DNA of 38,509 nt. Origin: Pseudomonadota bacterium. GTDB taxonomy: Bacteria > Pseudomonadota > Gammaproteobacteria > Xanthomonadales > Ahniellaceae. The translations under genes were made by a program, and so were the position numbers. Positions 1-8,519 of this stretch are shown here, in pieces. Below the pieces are notes generated by a model. That model was not told the origin of the DNA. It made no database searches and saw nothing but the letters and a program-made list of their open reading frames with translations. Position 1 is the first letter of the stretch; each line of letters begins with the position of its first letter. The stretch lies in the NCBI GenBank assembly GCA_022705045.1, contig JAKJFE010000013.1, positions 1 to 38,509 on the forward strand. Direction: 5' to 3'.

Positions 1-104
1 ACTTGGGTGTCGCCCACCTCACTCGCAAAAGTGCTCACCGCGCCGGCAAAGGCAGCCAGGCACACGAGGCAATTCAGCAGTTTGCGGGCTGCGGCTACCG
101 GCAT
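1..104 (-). CDS. N-terminus of an exported protein (partial, runs off the left edge)
   Basis: Reading leftwards from an ATG at 104, 34 codons are open to the window edge. The peptide starts [19 protein letters not shown], continues [11 protein letters not shown], and has the form of a Sec signal peptide: Arg/Lys in the n-region, a hydrophobic core, and a small-x-small cleavage site (probably after TFA). It is divergent from pdxJ and occupies bases that an over-long pdxJ start would claim. A clear Shine-Dalgarno is lacking. The mature protein is outside the window, so no function can be given. Confidence 0.5.
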   Translation of the reverse strand, partial: MPVAAARKLLNCLVCLAAFAGAVSTFASEVGDTQ

Positions 105-197
105 GGCGGCATTTCACCACAGCGCCTGCCCGGCGGAAGCGGCGTTTCAGCATTGTTGACCTTGCTCGTGGCGGCCACGGGCCGGCACACTGGCGTC

Positions 198-944
198 ATG
201 ACCTGCCTGAGCGTGAACCTGAACAAGATCGCCGTGCTGCGCAATTCGCGCGGCGGCTCCCTGCCCGACATGATCGCCGCGGCCCGCGTGGCCATCGCTG
301 CCGGTGCCGACGGCATCACCGTGCATCCGCGACCGGACCTGCGCCATGTGCGGCCCGACGACGTGTTCGCGCTCGCGGACATGCTGACGGTCGAATTCAA
401 CATCGAGGGCAATCCCTTCGCCGGATCGAATGCGCTCGGCTATCCGGGTTTCATCGAACTGGTCGAAGCGGTGCGGCCGGCCCAAGTCACGCTGGTGCCG
501 GACGGCGATGCGCAGATCACGTCCGATCACGGTTTTGACGTCGGCCGCGACCGCGAGCGGCTGGCGCCGGTGATCGCGCGCCTGAAACGTATGGGCGCTC
601 GGGTCAGCCTCTTCGTCGATGCCGGATCCACGTGGGGCGTTGACCTGCGCGAACTCGGTGCCGACCGCATCGAGATCTATACCGGCCCCTATGCTAACGC
701 CTTCGCTACCGGCAATAGCGCAGCCGAACTCGGCGCCTGTGCACGGACCTCAGCGGACGCCCGTGCTGCCGGCCTCGCAGTGAATGCCGGCCACGATCTC
801 GATCAATTGAACTTGGCGCCGCTGCTCTCTGCCGCCGGACCGATCGCCGAAGTGTCGATCGGCCACGCACTGGTCAACGACGCGCTCTACGACGGCCTCG
901 CCGAAACCGTTCGACGCTATCGCGCGATCTGCGCCGCGCACTGA
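198..944 (+). CDS. pdxJ: Pyridoxine 5'-phosphate synthase PdxJ
   Basis: PdxJ condenses 3-amino-2-oxopropyl phosphate with 1-deoxy-D-xylulose 5-phosphate to pyridoxine 5'-phosphate, the last ring-forming step of DXP-dependent vitamin B6 synthesis in the cytoplasm. The 248-residue product has the normal family length. Visible motifs are the N-terminal [13 protein letters not shown] strand, the phosphate/substrate segment [11 protein letters not shown] near residue 40, FNIEGNPF with the conserved Glu near 70, VTLVPD, EIYTG, NAGHDL with the catalytic His, and SIGHAL near the C-terminus. The frame is open upstream to base 3, but the family N-terminus begins at the ATG at 198, and the upstream part overlaps a divergent signal-peptide gene. 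It is convergent with the exbD genes across a shared hairpin. Its place beside tonB-exbB-exbD-exbD is as I recall it in Xanthomonas. Confidence 0.96.
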   Translation: MTCLSVNLNKIAVLRNSRGGSLPDMIAAARVAIAAGADGITVHPRPDLRHVRPDDVFALADMLTVEFNIEGNPFAGSNALGYPGFIELVEAVRPAQVTLVPDGDAQITSDHGFDVGRDRERLAPVIARLKRMGARVSLFVDAGSTWGVDLRELGADRIEIYTGPYANAFATGNSAAELGACARTSADARAAGLAVNAGHDLDQLNLAPLLSAAGPIAEVSIGHALVNDALYDGLAETVRRYRAICAAH

Positions 945-954
945 GAAGCGCGCA

Positions 955-995
955 AAGAAAAAGGCCGGTCTCGCGACCGGCCTTCTCGATTCTTG
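955..995. terminator. Bidirectional rho-independent terminator between pdxJ and exbD
   Basis: A perfect 10-bp stem (AAGGCCGGTC 961-970 / GACCGGCCTT 975-984) closes a TCGC loop. Read leftwards, the stem is followed by TTTCTTT, a good U-tract ending the tonB-exbB-exbD-exbD transcript. Read rightwards, it is followed by the weaker CTCGATTCTT, which could end pdxJ. Confidence 0.85.
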
Positions 996-1010
996 CTGCG
1001 GTAGGTCGAA

Positions 1011-1418
1011 TCAGCCTTCCGGCGACGCGAAACCGATCTTTTTGTAACCGACGTTCTTCGCGGTACCCATCACGTCCGCGAGCACCTGGTATGCGGTCTG
1101 GTCGTCGGCCTGGATCTGCAGCACCGGCTGCGGATTCTTCTTGGCCTCGAACTCGATCTGCAGCTTCAGGATTTCCAGCGTGATCGGCTGGCCGTTCCAG
1201 AACAGGTCGCCGTTGGCACGGATGCCGAGGTCGATCGGCGGCGGCGGATCCTTCGGCGGCGGCTGCGTCGACTTCTGCGGCACGTCGATCAGGATTCGGT
1301 TGGTCGCCGCCGGTGCCGTGATCATGAAGATGATCAGCAGCACCAACATCACGTCGACGAGCGGCGTGACGTTGATTTCCGACATCGGGCCGCCGGAGTT
1401 GTTGCTTGCGAAAGCCAT
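1011..1418 (-). CDS. exbD: ExbD/TolR-family proton-channel subunit (second copy)
   Basis: ExbD subunits form, with ExbB, the inner-membrane proton channel that energises TonB for uptake through outer-membrane receptors. The 135-residue protein has a short cytoplasmic N-terminus, one transmembrane helix (VDVMLVLLIIFMIT, about residues 22-36) containing the conserved channel Asp just after INVTPL, and a periplasmic domain with a Pro-rich linker (QPPPKDPPPP). It lies 16 bases after the other exbD and is the last gene before the terminator. It differs from its neighbour in the periplasmic part while keeping the membrane segment nearly identical. By position it corresponds to exbD2 of Xanthomonas campestris, which was reported as dispensable for iron uptake but needed for plant interaction. 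Whether that specialisation applies here is unknown. Confidence 0.93.
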   Translation of the reverse strand: MAFASNNSGGPMSEINVTPLVDVMLVLLIIFMITAPAATNRILIDVPQKSTQPPPKDPPPPIDLGIRANGDLFWNGQPITLEILKLQIEFEAKKNPQPVLQIQADDQTAYQVLADVMGTAKNVGYKKIGFASPEG

Positions 1419-1434
1419 GATGCGCTCCTGCGGT

Positions 1435-1848
1435 TTACTTGGACGGCTCGGTGATGAAGCCGAGCTTGCGGATGCCGGCGTTCTTGACCGTGGCCATGGC
1501 CTCGGCGATCTGCTTGTACTGCGTGGTCCGGTCGGCGCGCAGCTCGATCATCGGCTGCGGCGTCCTCAGGGCCTCGCGGCGCAGGCGGTCCTCGAGGGCG
1601 CGCTGATCGATCAGCGCGTCGTCGAGATACATCTGGCCGGCGTCATCGATCGCCAAGGTCATCGGTGTGGCCTTCTCTTCCTCAAGCTTGAGGACCGTCT
1701 TGGTCGGAAGATCGACCTTGACCTTGTGGTTCATCATCGGCGTCGTGATCATGAAAATGATCAGCAGCACCAACATCACGTCGACGAGCGGCGTGACGTT
1801 GATTTCCGCCATCACGCCACCGTCGTTACCACCTGCTGACATTCCCAT
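1435..1848 (-). CDS. exbD: ExbD/TolR-family proton-channel subunit (first copy)
   Basis: This 137-residue ExbD has the single N-terminal transmembrane helix VDVMLVLLIIFMIT with the conserved Asp, followed by a periplasmic domain ending KNAGIRKLGFITEPSK. It lies 24 bases downstream of exbB and 16 bases upstream of the second exbD, so all are probably co-transcribed. The start at 1848 is preceded by GGGAGC; an ATG two codons later (1842) is an alternative. By position it matches exbD1 of Xanthomonas, the copy expected to pair with ExbB and TonB for iron uptake. TolR is an alternative family name, but the adjacent tonB and the lack of tolA/tolB argue for ExbD. Confidence 0.94.
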   Translation of the reverse strand: MGMSAGGNDGGVMAEINVTPLVDVMLVLLIIFMITTPMMNHKVKVDLPTKTVLKLEEEKATPMTLAIDDAGQMYLDDALIDQRALEDRLRREALRTPQPMIELRADRTTQYKQIAEAMATVKNAGIRKLGFITEPSK

Positions 1849-1872
1849 CGCGGGCTCCCGATACGGCTTCGA

Positions 1873-2733
1873 TTACTTCTTCGCTGCCTTCGGCGCCGCG
1901 CCTTCGACGCGCGAACCGGTGGCGAAGAAGTCGTGCAGGTCGTGCGCGAATTCGTCGAAGCGGGCCATGATCTTGCGGTTGCTGCGCGAGAAGAAGTTGT
2001 AAGCCAGCACCGCCGGGATCGCGACGAACAGACCGATGGCGGTCATGATCAGCGCTTCGCCGACCGGACCCGCGACGACGGTGATGTCGGCCGTACCGGC
2101 CGCACCGATGTTCAGCAGGGCGTGGTAGATGCCCCACACGGTACCGAGCAGGCCGACGAACGGTGCCGACGAACCGGTGGTGGCCAGCCAGGTCAGACCA
2201 TTTTCCAGCTTCGAGCTTTCACGGGCCACGGCCTGACGCAGGGCGCGGTCGATGAACTCGGAACGGTTCAGGGCTTCGACCAGACGCGAACCTTCATGAC
2301 GCTGATGGTGGGCAGCGGCCGAGGCGCAGTCGAGCGCGATCTTCGAGAACGGCTCGCCCTTCGGCTGCTCTTCCATGAAACGCACGGCGTCGGCGGCGGA
2401 CGGGGTTTCCCAGAAGGTACGGATGACCTTCTCCATCTTGCCGGTGATCGAGGTGTTGCGGATCGCGTTCATCACCGTGTAGATCCAGCTGACGATCGAC
2501 ATCAGCACGAGGGTGACGAACACCACCCAGCCAACCCAGTCGAAGTTCTGGATCAGGTGATCGAAACCCATCTGCTGCAGGGCAGCGGCATTCGACGAGT
2601 CGCCGGCAAGGGCGGCATCGGCGCCGGCATCAGCCGGTGCAGTCGTCGCTTCGGGCATGCTCGCAGCAGCCGTCGTAGCTTCGGCAGGAACAGCCGCGGC
2701 ATCGGCAGGCTGGGTCGTCTGGTCTTGTTGCAT
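1873..2733 (-). CDS. exbB: MotA/TolQ/ExbB proton-channel protein ExbB
   Basis: ExbB is the pentameric inner-membrane scaffold of the Ton motor and conducts protons with ExbD. The 286-residue protein begins with an Ala/Thr-rich N-terminal tail (about residues 1-50, low complexity). The first membrane helix is WVGWVVFVTLVLMSIVSW (about 66-84), then comes a large cytoplasmic loop, then two C-terminal helices: one around FVGLLGTVWGIYHALL and one around GEALIMTAIGLFVAIPAVLAY. The small-residue-rich GLLGTVWGI and AIGLFVAIPA motifs are diagnostic of the MotA/TolQ/ExbB channel family. It is 10 bases downstream of tonB. The protein is longer than E. coli ExbB, mainly because of the N-terminal tail, as is common in xanthomonads. 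Confidence 0.95.
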   Translation of the reverse strand: MQQDQTTQPADAAAVPAEATTAAASMPEATTAPADAGADAALAGDSSNAAALQQMGFDHLIQNFDWVGWVVFVTLVLMSIVSWIYTVMNAIRNTSITGKMEKVIRTFWETPSAADAVRFMEEQPKGEPFSKIALDCASAAAHHQRHEGSRLVEALNRSEFIDRALRQAVARESSKLENGLTWLATTGSSAPFVGLLGTVWGIYHALLNIGAAGTADITVVAGPVGEALIMTAIGLFVAIPAVLAYNFFSRSNRKIMARFDEFAHDLHDFFATGSRVEGAAPKAAKK

Positions 2734-2743
2734 GGCAATACCC

Positions 2744-3406
<663 letters not shown>

Positions 3407-3477
3407 GGGGGTCTCGGTTCTGCGGAGGCCGTGGATTCGGTCCCTTGCCCGGCACATGGCCGGTCAAGGGGGTCGCG

Positions 3478-3483
3478 ATTATA
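3478..3483 (-). promoter_or_regulatory. Consensus -10 box upstream of tonB
   Basis: On the minus strand a perfect TATAAT lies about 72-77 bases upstream of the tonB ATG (3406), between tonB and the upstream TPR gene (stop at 3592). No good -35 hexamer is found at 16-18 bases spacing, so the element may rely on an activator. No Fur-box-like sequence was recognised. Confidence 0.4.
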
Positions 3484-3591
3484 ACCACGGCCAGTTGTAT
3501 TCGTTCCAGCCTCCGCGCAGCATGTTCCCTGCACGTTACAGCCGCGTAACGCACCGCTTCGCCCCAAGGGGTTGGCGGTCCGTGAACTGCA

Positions 3592-4962
3592 TCACATTCT
3601 GGCTGCGTTCTTCAACCAGCTTTCAGCGCTCGCTCGCGTCGCCTCGAAGCCGGTCGCCTTCTGGTAGGCCGCGATGGCCGCCGGCTTGTTGCCGAGTTCC
3701 AGTTCGCAGTTGCCGAGCAGAATCCAGGCCTGACCTTCGCTCTTGAACGGCGTCTTCTTCAGCGCTTCCTGCACGGCCGCGCGGGCTTCGGTGAGCTTGG
3801 CGGCTTCGGCCGATTTGTCGCCTTCGAAGTTGCCGGCCACCTCGTACAAGGTGTAGGCCTGCAGGAACTTCACTTCGCCGTCGGTCGCGAACTGCGCCGC
3901 TTCACCGAACACCCGGGCCGCATCGACCGGCTTTTCGGCCAGGCGATAGGAATCACCGAGTGCACGCAGGTGATCGAGGTTGCGCGGCAGCACGCCCTTG
4001 GCCAGACCGTCTTCGATGACCTTGATCGCCTCGAGCGGGCGTTCACCGAAGTTGTACAGCTGATACAGCTGCTTGATCTCGGACTCGGTGGTCATCATGC
4101 CCGACTGGTAGGCCGCCGAGAGCAGCGCCACCGCCTTGTCGGGCTGTTCGGCTTGGATATACACGTTGCCCAGCAGACGGGTGATCGCCTTGCTGCCCGG
4201 CAGAACCTTGAGTGCCGCTTCGCCCTCGACCACGGCTTCGGCGAACTTGTCCTGTTCGTAGTAGCAGGCCATCAGCAGCTGGTACCAACCCTCGTTGGGC
4301 TTCTCGGACAGCGCGATCGCCTTGCGGACCGCGGCCGCGGCCTCGTCGAGCTTTTCGAGGCGATACAAAGACTGCGCCTTGATGGCGTAGGCGGTGTCCT
4401 TCTCGGTGCCGGTCTGTGCCAGCCACTGGTCGATGGTCGTGACCGCGTCGGCGTATTTCTCTTCGCTCATACTGAGGTTGGCGTACTGCAGCAGCGCACC
4501 GAAGTGGGTGACGTTGGGCAGCGCATTCAGATCAAGCGACTTCTTGGTGTATTCGAGCACCTTGGCGACATCGTCGTCACGGTCGTTGGCGATGTTGGCG
4601 AGACCTTGATAGGCCATCGCCTTCTCGTAGTCGTTGGCCTTGGCGTCGGCGAGCACATCGTTGAAGTTCTGCTCGGCCTCCTCGTATTTCTCGTCGTAGA
4701 GGGCCTTCACCGCCTTGTCGATCTTCTTGCCGAGCTTGCTCGATGCTTTCGCTTCGGGTTCCTTGCGCGAGGCGTTGGGGTACGGATTCTCCGTCGCCTG
4801 CTTCGTCTTGTTCTTTTCGGCGTTGCGCGCGGCGCGGGTGTTTGCGGCGCGCTTGTCGACGCCCCCGGTTTCGATCTGGGCCAGTGCAGCCGAGAACGGG
4901 ACGGCGACCAGCACGGCACCAGAAAGCAGTGCGACGGCGATCGGGAATGCAAGACGTTTCAT
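3592..4962 (-). CDS. Exported tetratricopeptide-repeat protein
   Basis: This 456-residue protein has a typical signal peptide (MKRLAFPIAVALLSGAVLV, cleavage probably after SAALA near residue 28). A basic, low-complexity stretch rich in Arg, Lys and Asn follows, then roughly 350 residues of helical repeats with the TPR spacing of Ala/Gly/Tyr (for example YEEAEQNFNDVLADAK, YADAVTTIDQWLAQTG, AEQPDKAVALLSAAYQSG). The ATG at 4962 is preceded by GGAGGGG. It lies upstream of tonB on the same strand with a 185-base gap containing a separate -10, so it may be transcribed with or independently of the Ton genes. TPRs mediate protein contacts; a periplasmic adaptor role near the Ton system is inference from position only. 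Confidence 0.88.
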   Translation of the reverse strand: MKRLAFPIAVALLSGAVLVAVPFSAALAQIETGGVDKRAANTRAARNAEKNKTKQATENPYPNASRKEPEAKASSKLGKKIDKAVKALYDEKYEEAEQNFNDVLADAKANDYEKAMAYQGLANIANDRDDDVAKVLEYTKKSLDLNALPNVTHFGALLQYANLSMSEEKYADAVTTIDQWLAQTGTEKDTAYAIKAQSLYRLEKLDEAAAAVRKAIALSEKPNEGWYQLLMACYYEQDKFAEAVVEGEAALKVLPGSKAITRLLGNVYIQAEQPDKAVALLSAAYQSGMMTTESEIKQLYQLYNFGERPLEAIKVIEDGLAKGVLPRNLDHLRALGDSYRLAEKPVDAARVFGEAAQFATDGEVKFLQAYTLYEVAGNFEGDKSAEAAKLTEARAAVQEALKKTPFKSEGQAWILLGNCELELGNKPAAIAAYQKATGFEATRASAESWLKNAARM

Positions 4963-5019
4963 GGTTTACCCCTCCACAAAGAAACCAGCGCCAGCGTCCT
5001 GCCAGCAAAAAGGCCGCGA

Positions 5020-5048
5020 AGCGTAGCCGCGACGTTACAGTGTCACAA
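5020..5048 (-). promoter_or_regulatory. Candidate sigma-70-type promoter for the TPR gene
   Basis: On the minus strand TTGTGA (5043-5048) and TACGCT (5020-5025) are separated by exactly 17 bases and followed by TCGCGG. The predicted start would leave a leader of about 50 bases before the ATG at 4962. The -35 is fair and the -10 weak; support comes partly from the same -10/CGCGG layout in front of other genes here. Confidence 0.35.
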
Positions 5049-5065
5049 GCGGCGTTGTTTGAATG

Positions 5066-5884
5066 TTACGGAGCTGAACCCGAAGGAACCGTGCAGTCCG
5101 GTCGGGTCACCGCCGCATCGCGCAGGTTTCGCAACTCGTTCACGCGTGCCGCCAGACTCTCGCGCCGTTGTTCCGGATCCGGATGTGTCGAAAGCCACTG
5201 GGGTGGCCGCGCCGGGTCCGCCGCGTGCATCTTCTCCCAAAGCGACACCGCGGCCTGCGGGTCGAATCCGGCCTTGACCATCAACATTTGTCCGGCCACG
5301 TCGGCTTCCCGTTCGTGCAGTCGCGAGAATGGCAACATCACGCCGATTTGGGCACCGACACCAAGCAGCGCCAGCGCGGTTCTCGCCTCTTCCGGCGACT
5401 GCTTGCGGCCGACGTAGGCCTGGGTCGCCGCCATCGCGACTTCCGCCGCCATGCCCTGCGAAATGCGTTCAGCACCGTGGCGATGCGTGACATGCGCGAT
5501 TTCGTGGCCGATCACCGCCGCGAGTTCATCCGGCGTGGTCGCCACTTTCAGCAATCCGGTATGCACGCCGACCTTGCCACCCGGCAGCGCGAACGCGTTC
5601 GCCGCGGTGTGGTTGAACACCGCGACTTCCCAAGGCAGTTGGCGCCATGCCGGATCGAGCTGCGCGACGATGGCGCGGGTCACGCATTCCGCATACCGCT
5701 GCTTGGCCGGATCGTTCGACAATTTGTCGCTGGCCTTCATCTGGTTGAAGGCAGTGAGGCCCATCTGGTTCACCTGGGCGTCGCCGATCAGCAGCATCTG
5801 CGAGCGACCGCTCGGGTTGGTCGCGCAGCCGCCGAAGGCAAGCACGATTACGACTGCGAGTGCCGCGATTCGAAGTTGCCGCAT
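5066..5884 (-). CDS. M48-family metalloprotease, probable lipoprotein
   Basis: The 272-residue product starts MRQLRIAALAVVIVLAFGGC, a short signal peptide ending in a lipobox-like FGGC, so it is probably a periplasm-facing lipoprotein. The peptidase domain carries the zinc motif HEIAH (in AAVIGHEIAHVTHRHG, about residues 130-145) and the downstream third ligand Glu in LHEREADVAG. Both are diagnostic of Ste24/HtpX-type M48 enzymes, and the size and anchor resemble E. coli LoiP and BepA, which act on outer-membrane proteins. BepA's C-terminal TPR half is missing here, so LoiP-like is closer. The ATG at 5884 has GGGAGG about ten bases upstream; a TTG seven codons earlier is less likely. It lies 34 bases after the ATP-grasp gene on the same strand. 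Confidence 0.9.
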   Translation of the reverse strand: MRQLRIAALAVVIVLAFGGCATNPSGRSQMLLIGDAQVNQMGLTAFNQMKASDKLSNDPAKQRYAECVTRAIVAQLDPAWRQLPWEVAVFNHTAANAFALPGGKVGVHTGLLKVATTPDELAAVIGHEIAHVTHRHGAERISQGMAAEVAMAATQAYVGRKQSPEEARTALALLGVGAQIGVMLPFSRLHEREADVAGQMLMVKAGFDPQAAVSLWEKMHAADPARPPQWLSTHPDPEQRRESLAARVNELRNLRDAAVTRPDCTVPSGSAP

Positions 5885-5918
5885 GGTCTCTGCCCTCCCA
5901 GACAACGACGGTACGGAA

Positions 5919-6887
5919 TCAGGTGGTCGGAAAATTCGCCTTCGCGAACGCGACGCGTTCGGCCGGGTCTTTCGACAACTGACCGCTGCGTTCGAGTTCC
6001 TGCACTTTGCGCAACCGATGCAACGCGCCGTTGCCGTTGGCGATCTGGATGGCGAGACCGGGGCGCGCGTTCAGTTCCAGGACCAGCGGACCGAGATCCT
6101 TGTCGAGCACGATGTCGACACCGACATAACCGAGCTCGCACAACTCGTAGGCCTTGGCACCGATCATCAGCAAATCGTCCCAGCGCGGGATCTGCAAACC
6201 GGCAATGGAGTGCTCGGTATCCGGATGCTCGCGGATGATCTCGGAGTTCCAGACGCCACGACGGGTGGTGCCGGTCGGGATGTCGATGCCGACACCGATC
6301 GCGCCCTGGTGCAGGTTGGCCTTGCCGTCCGACAGTCGCGTCGGCAGGCGGATCATCGCCATCACCGGATAACCGAGGAAGCTGATGATGCGGATGTCCG
6401 GCACGCCCTTGTAGCTGACGTGTTCGAAGATCGGATCGAACTGCACGCAGTATTCGATCAGGATGTGGTCGGGCTGGCCGCCCAGCGAGAACAAGCCAGA
6501 CAGCATGTTCGAGAGATGGTGATTGAACTCGTCGCGGGTCATGAACGAGCCGTTCGAGCGACGGTACTTGTCGCCGCGGCGGCCGGTGATGACGAGAATG
6601 CCGTCGCCGCCCGAACCATGCGCCGGTTTCACGACGAAGGATTCGCGGTCCTTGATCTTCTCGTGCACCTCTTCGATCTCGTGCTCTTCGCGCACCACGG
6701 CATAGAGATCGGGCACCGGCAAACCGGCCTTGATCGCCATCTTCTTGGTGATCAGCTTGTCGTCCACGCGCGGGTAGAACTTGCGCTGGTTGTAGGCGAG
6801 CACGAATTCGGCGTTGCGCTGACCGATGCCCATCAGGCCGATCTGACGCAGCCGTTTCGCCGTCGCGAACGGATTGAAGAACCCCAT
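5919..6887 (-). CDS. Alpha-L-glutamate ligase-like ATP-grasp protein (RimK-related)
   Basis: The 322-residue protein starts MGFFNPFATAKRLRQIGLMG and belongs to the RimK-related family usually annotated alpha-L-glutamate ligase-like protein. ATP-grasp signatures are visible: SFVVKPAHGSGGDGILV, with the ATP-binding Lys and Gly-rich loop, near residue 90, and LVLELNARPGLAIQIANGNG, with the metal-binding Glu and Asn, near 270. Such enzymes ligate an amino acid to a carboxyl group through an acyl phosphate; the substrate of this subfamily is not established to my knowledge. The start is fixed by the preceding gene: its TGA ends at 6889 and this ATG begins at 6887, leaving one base between them, which implies translational coupling. 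In other proteobacteria this pair often occurs with a retropepsin-like (RimB-type) protease gene, not seen here. Confidence 0.9.
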   Translation of the reverse strand: MGFFNPFATAKRLRQIGLMGIGQRNAEFVLAYNQRKFYPRVDDKLITKKMAIKAGLPVPDLYAVVREEHEIEEVHEKIKDRESFVVKPAHGSGGDGILVITGRRGDKYRRSNGSFMTRDEFNHHLSNMLSGLFSLGGQPDHILIEYCVQFDPIFEHVSYKGVPDIRIISFLGYPVMAMIRLPTRLSDGKANLHQGAIGVGIDIPTGTTRRGVWNSEIIREHPDTEHSIAGLQIPRWDDLLMIGAKAYELCELGYVGVDIVLDKDLGPLVLELNARPGLAIQIANGNGALHRLRKVQELERSGQLSKDPAERVAFAKANFPTT

Positions 6888-6888
6888 G

Positions 6889-8466
6889 TCAGGCCCCCGG
6901 TGCCGCGTCCGCCTTCGCCGGCGGCGGTGCGATCGGATCCGGGTCGCGCGCAAGCGCACGGAAACGGAACAGTTCGCTCAGCCGGTAGCCGGAGTAGCGG
7001 CCGAGAATCAGGGTCACCGCCAGCAGGACCAGCAGCAGCTCCGGGAACACGAAAATCAGGTGTTGCAGGCGTGGCTGACCCATGGCCGTGTAGGCCAGCG
7101 CCGCGATCGCGAGCGAACCCAGCGTCTGCTTGATCGAATACGCGGCACCGCGTTCTTCCCAGGCCACCGACACGCGCTCGATGGTCATGGTCAGGATGAT
7201 CATCGGGAACAGCGCGACGCTCAGCCCGACGTTCAGACCGAGCTTGTTCGACACGACCGAGACCAGGGCCATCAGCAGCACCACCACGATCAGCACCGCG
7301 GTCAATCGCGGGACCAGCAGCAGTTTCAGCCGCTCCATGTAGAAGCGCACCAGCAGGCCGAGGCTGATGATGGTGGCGAACAGCACCAGACCCGCAATCA
7401 GGCCGGTCCAGTTGAATGCGAGCGCGACCAGCACCGGCATGAAGGTACCGAAGGTCTTGATGCCGACGAGGTTGCGCAGGATCAGCATGATGAAGGCGCC
7501 GACCGGCACCAGCAGCAGGATCTTGAAGGTCTGCTGGGTTTCGATCGGGAGGTTCAGCAGCGAATAGGCGATGAAGTTCTCGTCGCGGCTGCGCAGGTTT
7601 TCCTTTGCGGTATCGAGTGCATCGGCAAGGCTGCGTTGCAGCGAGAAGGTCACGTTCGCACGCGGATTGTCGTCGACCACCAGCACCGGCTTTTGCGCCG
7701 TGCTCCAGACGAACAGGTTCTCGGGCAAGCCCTCAGCACCACTGCGGGCATCGATGGTCCGCCATTGCTTCAGTTCGGTATCCCAGATGCGCAGGAAAGG
7801 CTGCAGTTCGGTATCGACGCTGCCGTCGTTGAGTTCGAAGCCGTACATCAGGCGTGCCGAAATCTGCCGATCGGCGAGCAGGTCGATGGCGAGCAGGGCG
7901 CGATGTTCGGCCTTGTCGTTCTTGCCGAGCAGCAGTTCGACTTCCTGGCTCGGCTTGGTCGCATTGAGCTGGCGTACGAGTTCGCCCGCAAAGGTGGTCG
8001 AATCGACCGAACGTTCGCGCACCTGATCGAGCAAGGTGGCGCGCGCGGTCGCGAAGGGTTCCTCGTGAGTGCGCTGTTCGGGCGGCTTCGGTTCGATCGG
8101 CTCGGCGGTCGGGTGTTCGTCGCGATAGATGGTCGCCTTGTAGTACAGCGCCTGCGTCCCGTTGGCGCGCCGGATCTGCCACTGCACCTCGCGCGCGCCA
8201 CGCACGCGTTCGATGTTCATGCCGTAGTTGCGGGCGACGAAATTCTCGTCGATCACCGAGTACCCGGGCGGGTTGTGCGGGATCTGCAGGGTGACCTTGT
8301 TCGGCCCGCTGCGCGCATTGAACTCGACCCGCGCCTGCACTTCCCAGATTTCGCTTTCACTCTGCGGCTCGACCGGGAATCGCAGCACTTTCCACTTGTA
8401 ATAGAAACCGGCGATGCCGGCGGTCGCGAGGATCAGGGCAAGCAGGTAGAGCTGTGTCTTCTTCAT
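6889..8466 (-). CDS. 7TM membrane protein with inactive transglutaminase-like periplasmic domain (UUP1 family)
   Basis: The 525-residue protein has an N-terminal membrane anchor (MKKTQLYLLALILATAGIAG), then a soluble region of about 290 residues matching the inactive transglutaminase-like domain known from 7TM fusions, then seven hydrophobic segments from about residue 325 (for example TFKILLLVPVGAFIMLIL and LTAVLIVVVLLMALVSVV), and a short Pro/Ala-rich cytoplasmic tail. The partner ATP-grasp ligase follows after one base. The two-gene pair is recurrent in proteobacteria, so this protein probably presents or senses a periplasmic ligand for the ligase. That role is inference. A TATACT -10 lies upstream at 8499-8504. 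Confidence 0.88.
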   Translation of the reverse strand: MKKTQLYLLALILATAGIAGFYYKWKVLRFPVEPQSESEIWEVQARVEFNARSGPNKVTLQIPHNPPGYSVIDENFVARNYGMNIERVRGAREVQWQIRRANGTQALYYKATIYRDEHPTAEPIEPKPPEQRTHEEPFATARATLLDQVRERSVDSTTFAGELVRQLNATKPSQEVELLLGKNDKAEHRALLAIDLLADRQISARLMYGFELNDGSVDTELQPFLRIWDTELKQWRTIDARSGAEGLPENLFVWSTAQKPVLVVDDNPRANVTFSLQRSLADALDTAKENLRSRDENFIAYSLLNLPIETQQTFKILLLVPVGAFIMLILRNLVGIKTFGTFMPVLVALAFNWTGLIAGLVLFATIISLGLLVRFYMERLKLLLVPRLTAVLIVVVLLMALVSVVSNKLGLNVGLSVALFPMIILTMTIERVSVAWEERGAAYSIKQTLGSLAIAALAYTAMGQPRLQHLIFVFPELLLVLLAVTLILGRYSGYRLSELFRFRALARDPDPIAPPPAKADAAPGA

Positions 8467-8498
8467 GGTGCGCGTCTGAGGATCCCCGTATCCGCGCG

Positions 8499-8504
8499 AG
8501 TATA
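8499..8504 (-). promoter_or_regulatory. Candidate -10 box for the 7TM/ligase operon
   Basis: TATACT (5 of 6 to consensus) on the minus strand is followed by CGCGCGG and would give a leader of about 26 bases before the ATG at 8466. No convincing -35 lies 17 bases upstream. Confidence 0.4.
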
Positions 8505-8519
8505 GCCATGCGTCGCAGG

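Noticed and set aside
3-197. 65-residue N-terminal extension of PdxJ
   Set aside because: The family N-terminus begins at 198, and the upstream bases encode a divergent signal peptide on the other strand.
5003-5030. T-rich tract after a GC hairpin upstream of the TPR gene as a terminator
   Set aside because: The arms around the tract are direct rather than inverted repeats, so no stable stem precedes the T run.
5885-5905. TTG start seven codons earlier for the M48 protease
   Set aside because: The ATG at 5884 has a GGGAGG ribosome-binding site and gives a proper lipoprotein signal peptide.
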